DNA of 64,000 nucleotides from Skeletonema tropicum (GCA_037178625.1 CM074142.1:1116001-1180000); one strand, 5' to 3'; counted from the stretch's first letter, positions 48,382-59,770 are shown. Notes: a model not told the origin generated them from the letters alone. Made by a program: numbers and translations.

Positions 48382-49932
48382 ATGTCAATGTGGAACGCAG
48401 CGTGTAACAATAACAATTTTTTGCATGTGATGGCTGATACTGGTTGTGAAAATGATGGAACAGCTGCAGCTGCTTCTGCAGCTGCTTCTGGCAGCAGTAC
48501 GCTCCATGTCCTAGAAATTGATCCAGAATCTACTGCTAGTGCTGGTGCTGGCGCTGGCGGAGTAGCTTCTGTTGCTGTTGGAGGCATGGAATCATCATCA
48601 TCTGCGGAAGAGGAAGCACTTCAGGACAGGGTCACTCGCTACTCTCGCTGGGTGAATAATGGTGTGTGTTTCCTCTCTGTCTTCGGCTTCGTCCTATTCT
48701 TAATAGGATCAAGCATACGAGCGGCAGGGGACGGGAATGCTGATGCTGATATACTCGTCACTGCTGGATCGGTTCTTTTCTTATTGCCATTTCTTTGCTG
48801 GGGACTGTTTATCTTGGGTGCAATCATGGGTGTAATGCTGCTAGGAATCCGCACAGTTGTCAGAGGGACGAGAGGTGTCAGTCTCGTCAAGGCAGTGACA
48901 GGTCTGATAATCACGACGCATAGCTCGATTGTGCTTGCGGCAATTGTTGACATTGCTTTGTACGCTTCTGATATTATGATGTTGTTTGATAGTTTAATGT
49001 TCAGTGTGCCCTTCGTTGGATTCATCATCATGTCAGTGTATCAAATTGTTCGGGCAATCACAATGGCATGCATCAAGAGATGGGGCATCATTCTCCAGGC
49101 TAAAGTGCATGAGCGAAGGCGTCACCGTACTTCTAGAAAGGATGACAATGGCAGATTCATTTACATGCATCTATTGCTTGTAAGATATGACATTGAAGGA
49201 TTGCATCAGCATCAGCCTTGCGGGAGAGTATTTGGATATCAAAGGGTGTCTTCTTCCACTACAGACGCAAGCCCTGTCGATGAGGATGAGCAGGACCAGA
49301 TGGAGATGGAGGTAGTAGAGTGCGAAGAATCAAATAGGTATTTGTGCTTGCACCACAGTCAAACTCTATACGAAGGACTTCCAGTTCAGCCAGCACTTGC
49401 ACAAGAGCCAGAGGAGACTGATAATAATGCAACTTCTTACACAAGGCAATGCATTCAAAAGTGGCTCACAGTAAGTGAGAGTCAGTATGGTAGCAGCAAT
49501 GATTTTGTTGAAGTCTCAGTTTTGCCCAGTTGGCCGCAAATATCTGTTGCAACAGAAACTCTATCACAAGAACTACGCCATGATGAATGTCGGTTCACAG
49601 CCTTTTATATAGCCTTTACTGTAGGCGCTGCTGTGTTGTTTTGGCTAATGGGTGCGATAGACAGGGTTCGTGAGATGATCTTCGAGGACGAAGACATCCT
49701 GTGGCATGTGAAGGCTTCCTACGTTGTGGTATCGATTTTGCTTCCAACTCTACCCCTTTCTGTTTATGGTATGGTACTTTTGGAGGCTTCAGGCTCTCAT
49801 GCTCATGTTCCAAATGAGAGTAGTCAGGAGCTGCCAATGGTTCAGCAATCTATGCCTAGAGGGAGTGTTGCCGAGGATGACGATGACGAAACAGCAAGAG
49901 CAACAACGTCAAGTCTTTTCATGGAGGGCTAA
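48382..49932 (+). CDS. Multi-pass membrane protein of unknown function
   Basis: A 516-aa protein from the first ATG at 48382 (MSMWNAAC); the frame is open ~90 bp further upstream, so a preceding exon is possible (an acceptor-like TTCTTAG lies near 48283). After an Ala/Gly/Ser-rich N-terminus there are four hydrophobic stretches in the first half ('GVCFLSVFGFVLFLIGS', a long 'SVLFLLPFLCWGLFILGAIMGVMLL', 'AVTGLIITTHSSIVLAAIVDIAL', 'FSVPFVGFIIMSVYQIV'). A hydrophilic loop of ~150 residues follows, then two more ('FYIAFTVGAAVLFWLMG', 'YVVVSILLPTLPLSVYGMVLL'). No family recognised. Confidence 0.75.
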   Translation: MSMWNAACNNNNFLHVMADTGCENDGTAAAASAAASGSSTLHVLEIDPESTASAGAGAGGVASVAVGGMESSSSAEEEALQDRVTRYSRWVNNGVCFLSVFGFVLFLIGSSIRAAGDGNADADILVTAGSVLFLLPFLCWGLFILGAIMGVMLLGIRTVVRGTRGVSLVKAVTGLIITTHSSIVLAAIVDIALYASDIMMLFDSLMFSVPFVGFIIMSVYQIVRAITMACIKRWGIILQAKVHERRRHRTSRKDDNGRFIYMHLLLVRYDIEGLHQHQPCGRVFGYQRVSSSTTDASPVDEDEQDQMEMEVVECEESNRYLCLHHSQTLYEGLPVQPALAQEPEETDNNATSYTRQCIQKWLTVSESQYGSSNDFVEVSVLPSWPQISVATETLSQELRHDECRFTAFYIAFTVGAAVLFWLMGAIDRVREMIFEDEDILWHVKASYVVVSILLPTLPLSVYGMVLLEASGSHAHVPNESSQELPMVQQSMPRGSVAEDDDDETARATTSSLFMEG

Positions 49933-50521
49933 TATTTTGCGCAGAAGAACTTGATCAGGCTTTAGTTCACTTGACTCGTTGCGTGCTCACCCTTGCTCTT
50001 GCATGGGGTAAATAGTTACTCCTAGAAAGACAAAGAAATTGAGATTGGTACTTATGATTGAAGAAGATCGATGTTTGTGTTTGAGTTTGAGTAGCTGGAG
50101 GATCCTGTTCCTGTCCCCTAAGCCTAAGAATCTTTGATTCATCCCTACCTCCACATAACACATTGCCGTCCAACTATCAGATAAGTAGCCCACTTTCTCA
50201 AGAGTCAATTAAGTAGCCCGAGGGTAGTATTCGCTATCTCTTCCAAAACTGAGGACCACGCAGCGCCCGCCCTATGAAGCGAATTGAGGTCTCTAATACT
50301 CTAAGAAGTCAGTACCAAATAATATTATGCTCAACTTCAGGTATCGTACTCAACATTGTCTTTCACCGTGCGTGACCACAACGATTTCGTCGGACCAGCC
50401 CCTTTCCCGCCTCCTTTTTTCGAACCCGAACCGCAACCAAAAAAAATGACGAGTCCAAGAATCAAGAACAACATCGCAAAAGATCGCACGGCCGTCCATT
50501 GAAACACAACCAAGCCAAACA
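49933..50521. other. Intergenic, no gene seen
   Basis: Holds the 3' end of the membrane protein gene and the promoter of the prolyl 4-hydroxylase. Small ORFs on the minus strand lack protein-like features. Confidence 0.5.
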
Positions 50522-52153
50522 ATGATGATACGCCTCCTCAGCACCACCATAACCCTCCTCCTCCTCCTCCTCGGCTCATCCTCCTCCTCCGAATCACCGG
50601 AAGCCCGCAACATCCAAATCCTCAACGAATCCGGCCGCCGCGTGGACATCTCATGGATCCACCCCCAAACCGAAGAGCTCGTCTTGCAATCCACCCCCGA
50701 TGTTCTAGCCGGAGCGACCTTTGCGCTGAATTCGTTCGTGACTCATTCGTTTTTGGTGAGGGAGTTGCCGGGGAAGAAGACGGGGGAGTGTGAGGGGAGT
50801 GAGGGGGAGTGTCGGGTGGATTATTTTAGTGTTAGTGAGAATCATGATCAGGGTGAGTGAATATTACATATGTTATTTTTTGTTGTGCTGTAATATTGTG
50901 CTTATTGTCGGCGACGTCTTTGATGAATTATCATGAAGAGATTGCTTGACAATGAAGAGGTGTTTTATTTGTTTGCAAAGAAGAATGGATCTGACAAAAT
51001 AATACACTTCTGTTCATATCATATATCTTATGTCTCCTACACATGAAAATCCACGTGTCATTGCTCCATACGCTCCAAATTAACAACAATCAATCATTCA
51101 ATCACTCAATCACCACAAATCTCAGTCATTCTCATCAAAGAAGGAATCGAAGTAGAACACACCGACTCCAAATCCATCGCCGTCAAATCCGCCAACACTC
51201 TCCTAGACGAATGCAAATCCAAAGCCGATCGCTCTCTCAAAAATAACAACAACGATCCCGTCCAAATCTTGGATGCACTTACATCCTGCGTACAAACGGG
51301 GGTAGCTGCCGAAATTGAACGTGCCAATGAAGAAATTGCCTTTCAGGCCAAAGTCCGTAAAGATATGGCAGCCCAACTGGAAAATTACACGTGTGCAGAT
51401 GAAACACTTAACACAACGATTGCAAAACGTACCGAGACTTGGAGGGGGAAGAAAGTGTCCGTTATGATTGATCGGCCCGCATCCAAGATTCATACTGTCG
51501 AGAACTTTTTGACCGAGGATGAATGTCGGGCGGTGGAAGAGGCAGCGGCACCTATATTGCACGATGCAACGGTTGCCGATGGGAGTGGGGGGAGTCACAA
51601 GTCGGATTCACGCAAGGCGAAGCAGGCGGGTATCAAAGTTCATTGGGATAAGGAAAAGGATGGGGATTTGATTGCAAGGTTGTCACGACGTGTGTATGAT
51701 TATGTCAATCATGTGTTGCCGTTTGATATTATGGAGCATGGACAGGAGGATCTCATGTCCATTCAATACTTCGGACGAGGACCGGAGGATGAGAAGCCGG
51801 ATAGGTATATGCCCCATTGTGATGGGGATTGCAATGGTATGTTGTTCAAACCTGGTAATCGTATGGCGACGATTGTTATGTATTGTGAGATACCCGAGGT
51901 GGGTGGAGCGACACGATTTCGTAATTCCCATGTGCACATTAAGCCGAAGAAGCATGCTGCCACGTTCTTTAGTTATATTGATCCGGAAACGATGAAGATG
52001 GATGATGGGTTTACGGAGCATAGTGGATGCCCGGTAGTGGAGGGTGAGAAGAAGATTGTGACGCAGTGGGTGAGGTTGGGTGTGGATGGGGAGAATCCTT
52101 GGGATTCGTTTAATACGTTGGGTATTAAGTATTCGGATGCTGAGAATCAATAA
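50522..52153 (+). CDS. Secretory-pathway prolyl 4-hydroxylase (2OG-Fe(II) oxygenase)
   Basis: Exons are 50522-50852 and 51126-52153 (452 aa). The intron (GTGAGT..CTCAG) rejoins 'ENHDQ/VILIKEGIEVEH', matching the intronless paralogue at 45806-46360. Signal peptide ~1-22 ('LLSTTITLLLLLLGSSSS'). An N-terminal domain of ~180 residues leads to the P4H catalytic domain: 'SIQYFGRGPEDE..RYMPHCDGDCNG', with the HxD iron ligands in HCD (~341), 'ATIVMYCEIPEVGGATRF', distal His in 'TEHSGCPV' (~408) and the 2OG-binding Lys in 'GEKKIVTQW'. It hydroxylates peptidyl proline, presumably in ER or Golgi. The set of catalytic residues is complete. Confidence 0.9.
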
Positions 52154-52459
52154 GGGATATGTATTGTGTAAATATCAGAGTAGGAATATGAATTGATTGC
52201 TTCAGACAAAGTACAATATGAGTTGGTAGTTCATTTACATCACAGTGGCCATCGCATGTCCAGCATCCTTGGTCAGAGCGCTGCACCATGTGATTCTGTG
52301 GTAGCAAACAAAACTATAGCTAGACAATGATACATAAATTCTGGTAGCTGTCGAAGCTTAATTTGTTGACGGCAATAGTGACTAATTTATCAGTATAAAG
52401 CAAAATCTTATGCGGAACGGAGCCAGCAAGCTGGATCACGGTATTTTATTTCCAGCACT

Positions 52460-54482
52460 TCATTGAAGTTTGATGAAGGCCAAATGACCACCGGAGTTCA
52501 CACCGCTACCTCTAGCATCGATACAAAGTACATCATTTGCTTTCATTTCTACAACCGTATTCAGAGTGTGGGACCCATATCCTTGTCCTCTTCCTTTACA
52601 AACTTGAGAATGAACGATGTCGTTGTCATTCTTGCATAAGGAAACAATATTGCCCATTCTGTAAGATAAGCATCCGATCACAATGCAACAGCAATCTTCG
52701 AGAGCTTTGAGTTTCGACGTAGATGTAGGTCCATCCCCTACAAGAGCAAACAAAGGCTCTTGATCTGGCACACCTTCCTCCCCTCCAAGAGCTCTTACAA
52801 AAGATATGTTGTTGCGGTACGGATAACGGTTGTTATGGCCAAGCGACACATGATACCTGTCAACCCTCATGCTATGCTCAAGTCGTATCGCACTCAAACT
52901 TTGCGTAGGTATCTTGTCAACCCCAAACGGAATGGTAGCTGCCCCATGACGTGCAAAACAAGCCCCACCTGTGGCTCTCACACTGATATACGAGTCCCTT
53001 TCGGCGTAGATTACGTCATTAATGGGGCCATATTCTGCCATCTTCTTGTTGTAGGAGGGAGGGTCGCTGTAATTGCTCCGGTATGCAATAATTTCAGGAT
53101 CAATGTGCAGTGGCAGTCCACCAGTTTGTACGAAGTTCAAGTCGCACAGTACCCCAATAAGAACCCTCCGTGTTGAATTCCTTCTTCAATCTAGAGGCGA
53201 CACGACCAAGTATAAGGTAATAGCCCGCTTTACGAAAGCGTATTTTGGTCTCATCGTTGTCATCGAGGTAAGCCCACTGCGAAGTTTGGGGCAAGTCACC
53301 TTGTGCTGGCATCCACTTGATAAAAGAGTGCTCACTATTTGGATCTCTTTCACGTTTAGCGCTCCACTTCGATATACTGTCTCCAAAAACCCGAACAAGT
53401 GTACAGAAGTTTAGACAATGAGGTTCTTCTTCGCTGAATTCAGAATGTTCGTCAACCGCATCATGAACAGTAATCCTTCCTGCCTGACGCAACTCTACCG
53501 GTTGCACAACCCCTTCTCCATGCGCAAAATATAACTGATTACCTTTCTTTAATGACACAGGCTCCGCAAATGCGGCTGTGTGTAAAAGAGGCTCATTTCT
53601 CCGTGCTTCAATGTCTCTGTAATCAAAAGCACCACATCGAACAAGAGGGCAAGTCCAATGGCCGTCTTCACTCGCAGTCATTTTTTGATGGAATACTGAC
53701 ACTCGAACAAACTCATCACTGCTCTCTTCTGTATAGAACTGTCCAGGCGATAATGCTGTCACTGCTACAGTATATAGAGAGAAGAACATGAGATATGTCC
53801 CAGTTGTCTTTACACCAAAAATAGCAAGTGGACGCAATCCACTGTATTGAGCAGCAATTGCTTCATTTCCACTTATTCCCCTCCAATTCCAGAAACGCAC
53901 ATCGCCGTCGTCATCTCGTACACACCGACCTGCAATGCTGAACCAACCATCCGAACGAAATGATACTGCCTCACCAAACATCACTTCATCAACATCTTTC
54001 AATATTGTCTCCACTGTAAAATAGTCACATTCCATCTTGAGGCGCTCCAATCGAACACTGCCATCATCGTCTTTGTCAACTAGACACTTCAGAAATGGTT
54101 TGCCGTACTCAATGTAGTCCATCAAATCGTCAAACGCTTGTGGATTGCGATCGAGATATATTCGGATGGTGCCATCGTCATCGGTCGTAGTGGGCACATC
54201 ACTCCAATGTGCGGCACCCTTGATTACTAGATCGCAGAGAGGATTTCCCAGATACTCATTGCCATTGCTATCTTCTTCTGTATCTATAACTCCTTGCTCT
54301 GGTGATGATGTCTTCCCCCCGCAGCTGGCATCTCGCAATGCATTCCAGATCGATCGGCGTATATTTCTTTTAGCGCCACCTACGTCGAGAAATAGTATAG
54401 GGCTTTCCTTATGGTTACTACTGCTGGTGAGCCTGCGCTTCTTATTCGAGGTTGCTGCTGCTGCGTCGGCTGGTTGTTCCAT
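52460..54482 (-). CDS. BTB (T1-type) protein with C1q/TNF-like modules, copy 1, one +1 interruption
   Basis: Starts at 54482 (MEQPADAAAA; equivalent to MEEPAAAAAA in copy 2). Residues ~30-150 form a T1/KCTD-like BTB domain ('ILFLDVGGAKRNIRRSIWNALRD', 'AHWSDVPT', 'IYLDRNPQAFDDLMDYIEYG'). Three beta-rich modules follow that I read as jelly-roll-like: 'DGWFSIAGRC...TGTYLMFFSL', 'KIRFRKAGYYLILGRVAS...WGTVRLELR' and 'RVDRYHVSLG...GGHLAFIKL'. The frame breaks by one extra base at about 53123 (RTN then WWTATAH stop); copy 2 reads RTNGGLPLH there. Joined length ~673 aa. BTB domains oligomerise or bind cullin-3; the role here is unknown. The C1q likeness is inference. Confidence 0.75.
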
Positions 54483-54808
54483 CTTGTTGGTTGTTGTTGT
54501 TTGTTTCTGGATGGATGTTGTGCGTGCTGATGCTGTGATTTTGGATTTTTTTTGCAACGTGTTGCAGTGGCTACTTAGTAGTGGCGCAGTGGCGCATAAA
54601 CCTCATTCACCCTATTTAACTCGGTAATCAATTTCTGGTACATGCTTCAGCACTCCCTTGGGCGTACATAAGTATTTTCGGCGTATGCAAGTGGATGGAA
54701 AACGCTTGGCGCAGGCGAGACTGCTGAAGAGGCGTTTCTTGGGACTCTGAAGTAGATTCTATTACATACTTAAATTTATTCGATGTAGTAGGCTGTATGC
54801 TGCTGCAT
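54483..54808. other. Intergenic between the two tandem BTB genes
   Basis: The promoter of copy 1 and the 3' flank of copy 2. No other gene seen. Confidence 0.5.
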
Positions 54809-56781
54809 TTATTCAAGTTTGAGGAAGGCCAAATGACCACCAGAGTCTGATACCGAGTCACCAACTCTAGATTTGATGAAGAGTACATCATTTGCTTTCA
54901 TTTCTACAACCGTATTGAGAGTGTGGGACCCATATCCATGGCCTCTTCCATCACAAACTCGAGAATGAACGATGGCATCGTCATTCTTGTACAATGAAAC
55001 AGTATTGCCCATTCCGCAAGATAAGCATCCGATCATAATGCAACAGCAATCTTCGAGAGCTTTGAGTTTCGATATAGACGCAGGTTCAGACCTATCTATC
55101 ACAACAAACAAAGGCTCTTGATCTGGCACACCTTCCTCCCCTCCAAGAACTCTTTTAAAACATACTTCATCGTTGCTTTGGTCAAGCGACACATGATACC
55201 TGTCAACCCTAATATTATGATCCAGTCGTATCGCACTCAAACTTTGCGTAGGTATATTATTGCCGACACCAAATTGGCTTGGAACTTTCCCACGTTGTGC
55301 AAAACAAGCCCCACCTGTGGCTCTCACACTGATATACGAGTCCTTTCAGCGTAGATTACGTCATTGATAGGGCCATATTCTGCCATCTTCTTGTTGTAGA
55401 GAGGGTCGTTGAAATCGTTCGGATATGAGATGACTTTAGGATCAATGTGTAGTGGCAGTCCACCGTTTGTACGAAGTTCAAGTCGCACAGTGCCCCAATA
55501 AGAACCCTCCGTGTTAAAGTGCTTTCTCAATTTAGAGGCGACACGACCAAGTATAAGGTAATAGCCCGCTTTACGAAAGCGTATTTTGGTCTCATCGTTG
55601 TCATCGAGGTAAGCCCACTGCGAAGTTTGGGGTAAGTCATCTTGTGCTGGCATCCACTTGATGAGAGAGTGCTCACTATTTGGATCTCTTTCACGTTTAG
55701 CGCTCCACTTCGATATACTGTCTCCGAAAACTCGAACAAGTGTACAGAAGTTCAGACAATGAGGTTCTTCTTCGCTGAATTCAGAATGTTCGTCAACCAT
55801 ACGATGAATACCCTTTAATCCTGAAATTACAACTCCACAGGCGTGCTTGAAATGCATTTGGTTTCCTTTCTTTAATGACACAGGCTCCGCAAATGCGGCT
55901 GTGTATAAAAGAGGCTCATTTCTACGTGCTTCCCTGTCATCTCTGTAATCAAAAGCACCACATCGAACAAGAGGGTAAGTCCAATGCCAGTCTTCACTCG
56001 CAGTAATTGCTTCATGGAATATTGACACTCGAACAAACTCATCGAAGTTCTCTTCTGTATAGCACTGTCCAGACGATAGTGCAGTCGCTGCTACAGAATG
56101 GAGAGAGAAGAACATGAGATATGTCCCAGTTGTCTTGACACCAAAAGTAGCGAGTGGATTGCCACTATCACGGTCGCGAGCAGCAATCGATTCATTTCCA
56201 CTCGTTCCCAACCACTCCCAACTAACTAACTCTCTTTCTTCATCTCGTACACACTGACCTGCAATGCTGAACCAACCATCCGAACGAAATGATACTGCCT
56301 CACCAAACATCACTTCATCAACATCTTTCAATATTGTATCCACTGTAAAATAGTCACATTCCATCTTGAGGCGCTCCAATCGACCACCGCCATCATTTTT
56401 ACTGGTTAGATCCTTCAAAAATACTTGGCCAAACTCAATATATTCCAACAAATCGTCAAAAACTTGTGGATTACGGTCGAGATATATTCGGATGGTGCCA
56501 TCGTCATCGGTCGTAGTGGGCACATCACTCCAATGTGCGGCACCCTTGATTACTAGATCGCAAAGAGGATTTCCCAGATACTCATTGCCACTGCTATCAT
56601 CTTCTGATGTGTTCCCTCCGCAGCTGGCATCTCGCAATGCATTCCAGATCGATCGGCGTATATTTCTTTTAGCGCCACCTACGTCGAGAAATAGTATAGG
56701 GCTTTCCTTCTGTTCACTAATGCTGGTGAGCCTGCGCTTTTTGTTCTCGGGTGCTGCTGCTGCGGCGGCTGGTTCTTCCAT
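54809..56781 (-). CDS. BTB (T1-type) protein with C1q/TNF-like modules, copy 2, one -1 interruption
   Basis: Tandem paralogue of the preceding gene, same strand, ~2.3 kb apart; joined length ~657 aa. The BTB domain and first module are nearly the same. The middle linker differs ('HFKHACGVVISGLKG' versus 'YFAHGEGVVQPVELR') and copy 2 lacks a short acidic insert after 'CGG'. One base is missing at ~55342 (a GG pair where copy 1 has GGG), so the literal frame ends 'AERTRISV'. The remaining module resumes at 'RATGGACFAQ' and runs to LKLE at 54809. Each copy is broken where the other is intact, so neither point is lost from the family. Confidence 0.75.
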
Positions 56782-56991
56782 CTTGTTTGTTTAGTTGTCA
56801 AGTATGGTTGTGGTTGTGATTTGTTGGGTCTTGTTGGAGGATTGGATTAAGAATAGGATAATGATGTTGCTGAGAATGACATCCTACCTATGCATCAACA
56901 ATTAGGTCATTATTATCGTAAGTTACTTTAAGTTAAAATCATCAAATCACCATCACAAGAGTCAAGAGTCTACACTTCTTTTTCGTCTTCT

Positions 56992-59277
56992 TTAGACATT
57001 TTCCATTTGAAAATAAGTTGCCATTATTCGTCCTCTCTTTTCAACGTTGTTTTCAACAACGATTTCATACAAGTCAAGTTCATTCGAGCCATTACCGTCT
57101 TTCCTGACGTCGTAAAAGAACGTAGTTTCCTCAAGCAAATATACATAGTTTTGTTCTTGTTCCGATGCTGCCATTTTAGTTCGGCGGAACTTACCAAACC
57201 TCAGCCGATCGTCTCTTAGCGAGACTACACTCGAGCAACGATTGTTTCCACAAGTACCTGATACTCTAGTGTCCGACCTGAAGACGAGTGTGATGGGATT
57301 TCTATCCGCTTCTGTTGTCTCTTTAAGCTCCTCAGAGATGGGTATAAGCCATCGTATTTCCTCTGCCTTCCACTTTGTTCCCATCAATGATTCAATTCCT
57401 CCTCGTGCCGCCTCTGTAGTAGTGGTACTGGTAGTGTCATAGGCTGTCGTGGTTGTAGCAACTATAGTGGAGGTAGTGGCAGTGTCATCTCCTGTTTTAT
57501 CACCCACTTCTTCCTCCACACAAACGTACGCACCATGACCAACATCTCCATCATAGCCGTCAACAGAGTCACAAACTATGCATTGCAACCCTCGTTCCTC
57601 ACATTCAGTCTGAGATTCGCATGCACTCATGTATGGGTAGATGCCAAGCTGACCGCGAAAGTTACTACTACATTTGAATGCTGACGTAGTTGTAGTAGTA
57701 CTGGTAGTGACATCTGCTGTCGTGGTTGTAGCAACTATAGTGGAGGTAGTGGCAGTGTCATCTCCTGTTTTATCACCCACTTCTTCCTCCACACAAACGT
57801 ACGCACCATGACCAACATCTCCATCATAGCCGTCAACAGAGTCACAAACTATGCATTGCAACCCTCGTTCCTCACATTCAGTCTGAGATTCGCATGCACT
57901 CATGTATGGGTAGATGCCAAGCTGACCGCGAAAGTTACTACTACATTTGAATGCTGACGTAGTTGTAGTAGTACTGGTAGTGACATCTGCTGTCGTGGTC
58001 GTAGCAGCTATAGTGGAGGTAGTGGCAGTGTCATCTCCTGTTTTATCACCCACTTCTTCCTCCACACAAACGTACGCACCATGACCAACATCTCCATCAT
58101 AGCCGTCAACAGAGTCACAAACTATGCATTGCAACCCTCGTTCCTCACATTCAGTCTGAGATTCGCATGCACTCATGTATGGGTAGATGCCAAGCTGACC
58201 GCGAAAGTTACTACTACATTTGAATGCTGCCGTAGTTGCAGTTGTGGCGGTGGTGCCGTCTGCTGCCGTAGTTGCAGCACCTATAGTGGAGGTAGTTGCA
58301 GTGTCATCTGCTGTATTATCATTCCGGTCTTTCTCGACACAAATGTACGCACCATGACCAACATCTCCATGGAAGCCTTCAACTGAGTCACAAACTATGC
58401 ATTGCAACCCTAGTTCCTCGCATTCAGTCTGAGATTCGCATGCATCCATGACGGCATCAAAGTTTTGGATGCCGAGTTGACCACAAAAGTTGTTATTGTC
58501 ATTTGTTACACTGCATTCGCTGCAGGGGTTATGTTGAGAAGGGTTAGCAGCTATCTTTGCTACAGTGGGGACAAAGGCGGTAGTAGCGTCAAATGTGGCA
58601 CCTCCTTCATCATCGGGTGATGTAGTTGCGGTCGTCGCCGTCGTCGTCGTCTGTGCAGGAGTGATGCTGGACGACGTAGTTATTGTAGAACTCATCAATC
58701 GAGCAACACTACTTGTAGCAGTCTCTGTCTTTTCCTCCCTACCCACCAATACCATTACATCCGGTGATGTTATAGGAGCATCCGGGGGTTTCACAGAAAA
58801 CGTGATAGTTTCTTCTGTGGGATCGTCACATACGCCGGTAATATCACTGCACACAACGACAATGTACGTACAGCTATCATTCACAAAGAATTCTTCAGTA
58901 GGAAGATATGTGATATCGGAGCCGTCTTCATTAATGGAACAGATGCCATGTCGACCATTCGAGATGATCGACTCGTACAAGTAAGTTTCATCACTGCCGC
59001 TCTGGTTGTTGTTCATGCCAAATGTTATCATCTGTAATGCAGCGTCTTCAGTCTGCCTTGTATTATGTATCAGCGGTAGAGCGATGGCTACAGCTAACGC
59101 CGTCAGGAACGCAACGGCAGTGGCGATGAGGCACTTGGACCAACTTCTTGATGAGGACGACAGATCCTCGTCGTCAGCATCATCAAAGCTATTCTTTGTC
59201 GGTATCACGTTTTCCTCATCAGCAACTACTGCCACCGCCACTGACGGCTCGTCGTTTGATATTGGGGTGATCTTCAT
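56992..59277 (-). CDS. Type II membrane protein with four Cys-rich repeats and a META-like domain
   Basis: A 761-aa single-exon protein. An acidic cytosolic N-terminus of 48 residues precedes one TM segment ('CLIATAVAFLTALAVAIALPLI', ~49-71), with no cleavable signal. Outside is a beta-type domain (~90-190) and a Thr-rich linker. Then come four repeats, each with a six-Cys motif ('CSSNFRGQLGIYPYMSACES', 'TECEERGLQCIVCDSV', 'GHGAYVCVEE') joined by 'TATTSTI..TTTT' spacers likely to be O-glycosylated. The last ~130 residues resemble META/HslJ domains ('GTKWKAEEI', 'ITLVFRSDTRVSGTCGNNRC', 'LRFGKFRRTKMA'). It is probably a cell-surface or secretory-membrane protein; function unknown. Confidence 0.8.
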   Translation of the reverse strand: MKITPISNDEPSVAVAVVADEENVIPTKNSFDDADDEDLSSSSRSWSKCLIATAVAFLTALAVAIALPLIHNTRQTEDAALQMITFGMNNNQSGSDETYLYESIISNGRHGICSINEDGSDITYLPTEEFFVNDSCTYIVVVCSDITGVCDDPTEETITFSVKPPDAPITSPDVMVLVGREEKTETATSSVARLMSSTITTSSSITPAQTTTTATTATTSPDDEGGATFDATTAFVPTVAKIAANPSQHNPCSECSVTNDNNNFCGQLGIQNFDAVMDACESQTECEELGLQCIVCDSVEGFHGDVGHGAYICVEKDRNDNTADDTATTSTIGAATTAADGTTATTATTAAFKCSSNFRGQLGIYPYMSACESQTECEERGLQCIVCDSVDGYDGDVGHGAYVCVEEEVGDKTGDDTATTSTIAATTTTADVTTSTTTTTSAFKCSSNFRGQLGIYPYMSACESQTECEERGLQCIVCDSVDGYDGDVGHGAYVCVEEEVGDKTGDDTATTSTIVATTTTADVTTSTTTTTSAFKCSSNFRGQLGIYPYMSACESQTECEERGLQCIVCDSVDGYDGDVGHGAYVCVEEEVGDKTGDDTATTSTIVATTTTAYDTTSTTTTEAARGGIESLMGTKWKAEEIRWLIPISEELKETTEADRNPITLVFRSDTRVSGTCGNNRCSSVVSLRDDRLRFGKFRRTKMAASEQEQNYVYLLEETTFFYDVRKDGNGSNELDLYEIVVENNVEKRGRIMATYFQMENV
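57481..58572 (-). repeat. Four tandem 273-bp coding repeats
   Basis: Equivalent positions (AGTGTCATCT) fall at 57481, 57754, 58027 and 58300, an exact 273-bp (91-codon) period. Three units are almost identical at the DNA level. The fourth, coding for the N-terminal-most repeat, is diverged and has a short insertion in the protein. Recent expansion or gene-conversion homogenisation is implied. Confidence 0.92.
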
Positions 59278-59770
59278 TGTTTGATTGTTTGTCCGTTACA
59301 ATCATTCATTAGTACTTATTACTTTTATGTTTGAGAGAGTGAAGATGCGTTGAGTGAAAGGAAGCAGGAACAGAAACGCTGTTCGACATCAATTCAGCGA
59401 CGGCGTTCTCATTTATATACATTTTCTTTCTTCTCGTTGTCGCATTGGTTCCCATTTGTCGCATTCCTATAAATGGTGCAGGGTCATTTTTAGAAATGTG
59501 AGGCTATGGGCTATGGGGACCATCCAAGTGGGATGCCTCATCAACCGGCATCTTTTACGTGCGTGTAACTGTGACGATGCTGATCGAGTGGAGAGGAATC
59601 ATTTTAGATTCTTTCCCTACTTTTCATATCATATCACTTAGGAAATTAGGTAAATGTTGCATTATCGCTACCTAGACATCATTGAACCCCCTACTTTTCA
59701 ATGACATTTGTCATAATTTTGTATCCGCCCCACAAACCCACAACCCACAACCCACAACACTACTATCACC
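59278..59770. promoter_or_regulatory. Divergent intergenic region including a 52-bp repeat
   Basis: Separates the type II membrane protein (-) from the oxidoreductase gene (+). It contains the 52-bp repeat at 59637-59688, 82 bp upstream of the oxidoreductase start. No other gene seen. Confidence 0.6.
59637..59688 (+). repeat. 52-bp repeat upstream of the oxidoreductase gene
   Basis: The exact reverse complement of 44798-44849. It begins CTTAGGAAATTAGGTAAATG when read toward the gene. Flanking sequences differ completely between the two sites, so identity stops sharply at both ends. Confidence 0.9.

Noticed and set aside
57481..58572. The 273-bp repeats as a non-coding satellite
   Set aside because: They keep one open frame over 91-codon units, with conserved cysteines inside a single 761-residue ORF, so they are protein repeats.
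44798..59688. The 52-bp inverted repeats as termini of a ~14.9-kb giant transposon
   Set aside because: Both copies lie in promoter-proximal positions pointing into outward-facing genes. There is no target-site duplication at their outer edges, and the interval contains ordinary host-type genes and no integrase or polymerase.
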